A stretch of DNA of 5,502 bases from an uncultured Collinsella sp. (GTDB taxonomy: Bacteria > Actinomycetota > Coriobacteriia > Coriobacteriales > Coriobacteriaceae), in NCBI GenBank assembly GCA_900555745.1, contig USMH01000081.1:1-5502 (forward strand), written 5' to 3'. Below, piece by piece: positions 1 to 3,005 of the stretch. The notes beneath the pieces were generated by a model that saw only the letters and a list, made by a program, of their open reading frames with translations, had not been told where the DNA came from and ran no database searches. How positions within the stretch are numbered: position 1 is the stretch's first letter; every line of letters starts with the position of its first letter. Made by a program: the position numbers and the translations under genes.

Positions 1-607
1 CGGTGGCATCGGCGATGGCAAACGGCACCTCGAGGATGCGCGCGAGCGTCTGGGCCAACAAGGTCTTGCCGGTACCGGTGGGACCGAGCAGCAGGATGTT
101 GGACTTGGCGAGCTCTACCTCGTCCATATCGTCGTCGAACTGCGAGCCCATGTCGTCGTCAAAGGCAGACACCGCGGCGCCGCCCTCAATCACGCGGCGA
201 TAGTGGTTGTACACGGCCACCGACATGGCGCGCTTGGCGTCCTCCTGGCCCATGACATAGGCAGAAAGCTCGTCATAAATCTCGTGCGGCGTCGGCACGT
301 GCGTGATGACCTGACGGTCGTCCTCGAGCTCAAAACCCTCGGTCTCGGGGTCCACGGCGGGCTGGGATGCAGCCTGGCCGTGGTCGTTGAGGAAGCCCGG
401 CAGCTTGCCGTTGCGGGCGGCGTCCATAAAGTCCGAAGCCAGCGACTCCTCAAGGATCTCGGAGCAGGCGGCGACGCACTCGTCACAGATAAAGATGTTG
501 GTCGGGCCCTTTACGAGACGACGGACCTGGCCCTGCTCTTTTCCGCAGAAGGAGCAGCGGATGGGGTTGCCGTTCTCGTCAAAGTTGTCCTGCATGTTAC
601 CTGCCAT
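1..607 (-). CDS. clpX: ATP-dependent Clp protease ATP-binding subunit ClpX (N-terminal part, cut by left window edge)
   Basis: ClpX is the AAA+ unfoldase that recognises substrates, unfolds them with ATP and threads them into ClpP in the cytoplasm. I translated this frame by hand: 202 complete codons are visible and the C-terminal part lies beyond base 1. The N-terminal zinc-binding domain has two cysteine pairs, CSFC (C18, C21) and CDEC (C41, C44). The family-typical PTPHEI (about 106-111), YVMGQE and AVYNHY segments follow, then Walker A GPTGTGKT at 175-182 and the VPFAIADAT stretch at the edge. Walker B, the sensors and the ClpP-binding loop are not in view. The start is ATG 607, because AAGGA lies 8 bases upstream; ATG 595 is the alternative. 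The gene begins one base after the clpP stop, so the two are almost certainly co-transcribed. Two segments are longer than in E. coli ClpX: the linker after the zinc domain (about 37 residues more) and an acidic stretch at about 150-164 before the Walker A region. Confidence 0.96.
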   Translation of the reverse strand, partial: MAGNMQDNFDENGNPIRCSFCGKEQGQVRRLVKGPTNIFICDECVAACSEILEESLASDFMDAARNGKLPGFLNDHGQAASQPAVDPETEGFELEDDRQVITHVPTPHEIYDELSAYVMGQEDAKRAMSVAVYNHYRRVIEGGAAVSAFDDDMGSQFDDDMDEVELAKSNILLLGPTGTGKTLLAQTLARILEVPFAIADAT

Positions 608-608
608 C

Positions 609-1229
609 CTAGGCGTCCTTCGCGGCCAGATCGCGCGAGGTGACGATACGGTCGATCAGACCGTAGTCGAGGGCCTCGGCAGCGGTCAGGTAGTTGTCGC
701 GCTCGGTATCGGCCTGGACCTTCTCGATGGGCTGGCCCGAGGCGTCGGACAGGATCTGGTTGAGCTCGCGACGGGTCTTCTTGATCTCCTCGGCCACGAT
801 CTCGATCTCGGTCTGCTGGCCCTGGGCACCGCCGCTGGGCTGGTGAATCATGACCTTGGAGTGCGGCAGGCAAAAGCGCTTGCCCTTGGCGCCGGCCGAA
901 AGCAGCACGGCAGCCATAGACGCGGCCATACCGACGCAGATGGTAGAGACCTGCGGCTTAATGAAGTTCATGGTGTCCAGAATCGCCAGGCCGGAGTAGA
1001 CCTCGCCGCCGGGCGAATTGATGTAGAGCGAGATATCCTTCTCGGCATCCTGGCTCTCAAGATGCAGCAGCTGGGCAACGACCAGGTTGGCGCTGACGGA
1101 GTTGATCTCCTCGCCCAAGAAGATGATGCGGTCGTTGAGCAGGCGCGAATAGATATCGTAGCTGCGCTCACCGCGCGGCGTCTGCTCGATAACGTATGGC
1201 ACGAGGGCGGAATCGAACTTAGCGATCAT
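609..1229 (-). CDS. clpP: ATP-dependent Clp protease proteolytic subunit ClpP
   Basis: ClpP is the serine peptidase that forms the tetradecameric degradation chamber and works with ClpX, encoded directly downstream. From ATG 1229 the protein has 206 residues, close to the usual 190-210. The catalytic triad is complete: Ser104 in GMAASMAA, His129 in MIHQPSGG and Asp178 in TERDNY. Other family hallmarks are [10 protein letters not shown] and [13 protein letters not shown] near the N-terminus, the INSPGG turn, and [12 protein letters not shown] before the histidine. There is little or no propeptide ahead of ALVP. The start is a choice: the frame is open to ATG 1241 (four residues longer), but only ATG 1229 has a well-placed Shine-Dalgarno (GGAG, 6 bases away). 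The gene lies 162 bases after the tig stop with hairpins but no clear terminator between, so it may be transcribed partly from the tig promoter. A second ClpP paralogue elsewhere cannot be excluded. Confidence 0.97.
   Translation of the reverse strand: MIAKFDSALVPYVIEQTPRGERSYDIYSRLLNDRIIFLGEEINSVSANLVVAQLLHLESQDAEKDISLYINSPGGEVYSGLAILDTMNFIKPQVSTICVGMAASMAAVLLSAGAKGKRFCLPHSKVMIHQPSGGAQGQQTEIEIVAEEIKKTRRELNQILSDASGQPIEKVQADTERDNYLTAAEALDYGLIDRIVTSRDLAAKDA
616..620 (-). promoter_or_regulatory. ribosome binding site of clpX inside the end of clpP
   Basis: On the minus strand AAGGA is followed by 8 bases and then ATG 607. The site lies within the last codons of clpP (A-K-D-A), and the clpP stop TAG is separated from the clpX start by a single G. 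This supports ATG 607 over ATG 595 and suggests translational coupling of the two genes. Confidence 0.7.
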
Positions 1230-1235
1230 ACGCAT

Positions 1236-1239
1236 CTCC
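1236..1239 (-). promoter_or_regulatory. ribosome binding site deciding the clpP start
   Basis: GGAG on the minus strand sits 6 bases before ATG 1229. It overlaps the upstream in-frame ATG 1241, which itself has only a poorly spaced AAGAGA directly in front of it. This favours ATG 1229 as the real start. Confidence 0.55.
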
Positions 1240-1274
1240 ATTTCTCTTACGGACCAATAGTGGTTCTAGATAAA

Positions 1275-1315
1275 CGTACGGTGCCCGCATGCTATGCATT
1301 GGCTGGCACCGTACG
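1275..1315 (-). promoter_or_regulatory. 11-bp perfect inverted repeat in the clpP leader
   Basis: The arms are cgtacggtgcc (1275-1285) and ggcaccgtacg (1305-1315), a perfect 11-bp match separated by 19 bases. Each arm contains the palindrome CGTACG, and the loop holds a small nested repeat, gcat-gct-atgc (1287-1297). In the tig-to-clpP direction the stem is followed by TTTATCTAG, which is too short a U-run for a confident terminator. The element could be a weak or partial terminator after tig, an mRNA structure that protects or regulates clpPX, or an operator. It does not resemble CIRCE (TTAGCACTC-N9-GAGTGCTAA). The structure is plain in the sequence; its role is unknown. Confidence 0.6.
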
Positions 1316-1320
1316 AAGCA

Positions 1321-1334
1321 ACCGGATAACCGGT
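1321..1334. repeat. short inverted repeat ACCGG-ATAA-CCGGT in the tig-clpP gap
   Basis: This is a 5-bp inverted repeat with a 4-base spacer, 5 bases from the large hairpin and about 90 bases upstream of clpP. Its compact, symmetric form would suit a dimeric regulator, and it lies next to TATACA on the minus strand (GTTATACACC), a weak -10-like match without a -35. A chance occurrence in GC-rich DNA is quite possible. Confidence 0.3.
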
Positions 1335-1391
1335 GTATAACTTTACCCCATCACGGGCGCACGCATGCGCTCGCGGGCAAGGTGGCGAGAA

Positions 1392-2690
1392 TTACTCGGC
1401 GTCCTTGGCGGTCTCGTCGACCTCGGTCACCTTGGCGTTCTCGACCAGGTGGTCGACGGCCTTGGAGCGACGGATGGACTCGCGGACGGCAGGCATGCGG
1501 CCATCGGCGATAAACTCGGCCTTGGAAGCCTCGACGTCCTTGACGCCAGCCTTCTCGAACTCGGCGTTGATGTCGTCCTCGGTGACCTCGATCTTGAGCT
1601 CACGGGCGAGGGCGTCCAGAGCCAGGGACTCACGGGCAACGTCGTTGGCCTGCTTGTGCAGGTCGCCGATGAACTGCTCCATGGTCAGACCGGAAGCGGG
1701 CAGCCAGGTGTCCAGGGTCATGCCGCGGGCAGCAAGGTTGGACAGGAAGTTCTGGCCAAGCTCCTCAAAGACGGACTGCTCGTAGTCGGCATCCATCTCG
1801 TCGAGCTGCAGGCGCTCGGCGAGAGCGGAGACGCAACGGTTCTCCTTCTCGGCCGGGAGGCGAGAAGCCTTGTCCTGCTCGATCTCGATCTTGATGGCGT
1901 CGCGCATGGCATCGATGCTGTCGAAGCCGAAGTCGGACTTGACGAGCTCGTCGGTGAGCTCGGGGGTGTTGCGGACCTTGATGCCCTTGACGGTGACCTC
2001 GACGGTGTGGGTCTCGGCCTCCTCGCCCTCCTCGACCTCGTCGGTCCAGGTAACGGTCTTGACGTCGTCGACGTTAGCGCCGATCAGGGCCTCGTTGAAC
2101 TCCTTGGGGTTGCTGTCGCTACCGGCGATGAGCATGCGGCCCTCGGCGGCGAAGTTGTCGGCGTTCTCGACGGCCTTGAGGTCGACGGTCACATAGTCGT
2201 CAGCCTCGACGGCGCGACCCTCGACGTCCTCGAAGGTGGCACGGTAGTTGAGGAGCATCTCGACCTGGTTGTTGATCTCGGACTCGGTGACCTCCGCGGG
2301 AGGCATCTCAATCTCGACGGCGTCGAAGGAGGAGAGCTCAGCAGCGGGACGCAGGGAGAACTCGACGGTGTAGGTGTAGTCCTCGTGATCCTTGGCGAGG
2401 TCGAGCTCCTTGTAGTCACCGTTCTTGGTGGGGACGATGTCCAGCTCGTTGAGGACGGCGGGCTCGTTGGCGGCGATCAGGTCGTTGGTAGCCTGGGCGA
2501 GGGTAGCCTCGGCGCCAAGAGCAGAGTCGATGACCGGACGGGGGGCCTTACCGGCGCGGAAGCCCGGGAAGCGGTACTTCTTGGCGGTGTCCTTGTAGGC
2601 CTTCTTGATCGCGGCGTCGACGTCGGCGGCCGGGATGGTGACCGTAGCGGTGAGCTTGGCGTCCTTGACGTCAGAAGCGGTGATGTTCAA
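1392..2690 (-). CDS. tig: trigger factor (ribosome-associated chaperone / peptidyl-prolyl isomerase)
   Basis: Trigger factor binds the ribosome near the exit tunnel and shields nascent chains. From TTG 2690 the protein is 432 residues, the same length as E. coli trigger factor. The ribosome-docking signature FPGFRAGKAP falls at 41-50, so FRA takes the place of E. coli FRK at 44-46. The N-terminal domain runs to about residue 130, an FKBP-type domain covers about 163-241, and the helical C-terminal chaperone domain (about 242-432) fills the rest with a charged tail. The start TTG 2690 follows AGGAGG by 6 bases. The upstream in-frame ATGs (2747, 2705) would put AGGAGG inside the coding region. 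The FKBP part is short and divergent: the usual IPGFEDG-like segment reads NPKEFNEALIG, so isomerase activity may be weak or absent. The gene follows tRNA-Leu and precedes clpP and clpX, the classic order. No clear terminator follows the stop codon. Confidence 0.97.
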   Translation of the reverse strand: MNITASDVKDAKLTATVTIPAADVDAAIKKAYKDTAKKYRFPGFRAGKAPRPVIDSALGAEATLAQATNDLIAANEPAVLNELDIVPTKNGDYKELDLAKDHEDYTYTVEFSLRPAAELSSFDAVEIEMPPAEVTESEINNQVEMLLNYRATFEDVEGRAVEADDYVTVDLKAVENADNFAAEGRMLIAGSDSNPKEFNEALIGANVDDVKTVTWTDEVEEGEEAETHTVEVTVKGIKVRNTPELTDELVKSDFGFDSIDAMRDAIKIEIEQDKASRLPAEKENRCVSALAERLQLDEMDADYEQSVFEELGQNFLSNLAARGMTLDTWLPASGLTMEQFIGDLHKQANDVARESLALDALARELKIEVTEDDINAEFEKAGVKDVEASKAEFIADGRMPAVRESIRRSKAVDHLVENAKVTEVDETAKDAE

Positions 2691-2696
2691 CACGTT

Positions 2697-2702
2697 CCTC
2701 CT
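2697..2702 (-). promoter_or_regulatory. strong Shine-Dalgarno AGGAGG setting a TTG start for tig
   Basis: AGGAGG on the minus strand, then AACGTG, then TTG at 2690-2688, gives an ideal 6-base spacing. GTG 2693 is the only competitor and would have just 3 bases. The resulting N-terminus, M-N-I-T, has the M-x-[IV]-[TS] look of other trigger factors. Confidence 0.75.
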
Positions 2703-2714
2703 CATACTGCCCAG

Positions 2715-2744
2715 CTTATCTGAGGTGCTGGTACCTTTATGCAA
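2715..2744 (-). promoter_or_regulatory. possible tig promoter
   Basis: On the minus strand, TTGCAT (2744-2739) and GATAAG (2720-2715) are separated by 18 bases. They match 3 of 6 and 4 of 6 sigma-70-type consensus positions. Transcription would begin near 2708, giving a very short leader of about 18 bases that still includes AGGAGG. The -35 overlaps the U-rich end of the tRNA terminator. The match is modest, so this is a suggestion only. Confidence 0.3.
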
Positions 2745-2773
2745 CAAAGAGTCGCGACGGCCGAAGCCGACGC
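2743..2773 (-). terminator. intrinsic terminator after tRNA-Leu
   Basis: The transcript would read GCGUCGGC-UUCG-GCCGUCGC, an 8-bp stem with one U-U mismatch, capped by the very stable cUUCGg tetraloop and followed by GACUCUUUGUU. It begins 8 bases after the encoded CCA of the tRNA. The U-run is interrupted, so termination may be incomplete. Confidence 0.65.
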
Positions 2774-2781
2774 AGATGCGT

Positions 2782-2865
2782 TGGTGCGGGCGAAAGGACT
2801 CGAACCTTCACGGGAATCCCACCAGAACCTAAATCTGGCGCGTCTACCAATTCCGCCACGCCCGC
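2782..2865 (-). tRNA. tRNA-Leu, anticodon UAG (reads CUN codons)
   Basis: The acceptor strands GCGGGCG (2865-2859) and CGCCCGC (2792-2786) pair perfectly. The discriminator is A, and CCA is encoded at 2784-2782. The D-arm region (GCGG-AATTGGTAGAC) is followed by the anticodon stem CCAGA/TCTGG around the loop TTTAGGT (2833-2827), placing UAG at 2831-2829. A long variable arm with GGGA-type pairing (TGGGATTCCCGT) and the T-arm GAAGG-TTCGAGT-CCTTT follow. The long variable arm and the A discriminator are class II, leucine-type features. The 84-base length including CCA is slightly short but normal. It has its own promoter element and lies between two terminators, so it is probably a single-gene transcript. 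Confidence 0.97.
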
Positions 2866-2884
2866 ATGAGCGCACAGACTAGGA

Positions 2885-2893
2885 ATGATAGCA
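2885..2893 (-). promoter_or_regulatory. extended -10 promoter of tRNA-Leu
   Basis: TGCTATCAT on the minus strand combines a TGn extension with TATCAT (5 of 6 to TATAAT). It lies 19 bases before the tRNA 5' end, so transcription would start about 12 bases ahead of the mature end. At the expected -35 position I see only GTGCGC, which is a poor match and fits an extended -10 promoter. Confidence 0.55.
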
Positions 2894-2950
2894 GATACGA
2901 ACGGCAAGCGCACGCACACCTTTTACACGCTCACGACCTCACCACGAGTG

Positions 2951-2981
2951 CAAAAGGCGGGGCGAGTTACCCCACCCCGCC
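2951..2981 (-). terminator. strong intrinsic terminator of the molybdenum hydroxylase gene
   Basis: In transcript direction GGCGGGGUGGG, loop GUAA, then CUCGCCCCGCC form an 11-bp stem with two G-U pairs and a GNRA-type tetraloop, followed directly by UUUUG. It lies 25 bases after the stop codon of the upstream gene. The plus-strand side has no T-run, so it acts in one direction. Confidence 0.85.
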
Positions 2982-3005
2982 AATTACGACTTATTCGCTC
3001 ACCCG

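Noticed and set aside
387..1340. A 317-codon plus-strand reading frame opposite clpP and the start of clpX
   Set aside because: It mirrors the complete ClpP, whose catalytic triad is intact on the other strand; the composition looks like a codon-bias shadow.
1357..1370. GCGCA-CGCA-TGCGC repeat after the tig stop as a tig terminator
   Set aside because: The stem is only 5 bp and no T-run follows on either strand; it is better explained as chance in GC-rich DNA.
1242..1391. A clpP promoter or CIRCE-type heat-shock operator in the tig-clpP gap
   Set aside because: I found no -35/-10 pair with acceptable spacing and no TTAGCACTC-type half-sites; only isolated TATACA and TTGCTT fragments occur.
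1365..2723. A 452-codon plus-strand reading frame opposite tig
   Set aside because: It is antisense to the clearly recognisable trigger factor, is made of repetitive L/V/G/D strings typical of GC-rich shadows, and has no domain I recognise.
2770..2781. ACGCA-GA-TGCGT palindrome next to the tRNA CCA end
   Set aside because: A two-base loop cannot form in RNA, and its bases overlap the better-supported terminator stem.
2782..2865. tRNA-Leu as the attachment site of an island carrying the molybdenum hydroxylase
   Set aside because: Integration normally uses the tRNA 3' end, which here faces the conserved tig gene. There is no repeated tRNA end, no integrase and no shift in base composition in the window.
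2737..2919. A 60-codon minus-strand reading frame containing GVAELVDAPDLG
   Set aside because: It is the translation of the tRNA-Leu gene itself, a well-known false protein call over tRNAs.
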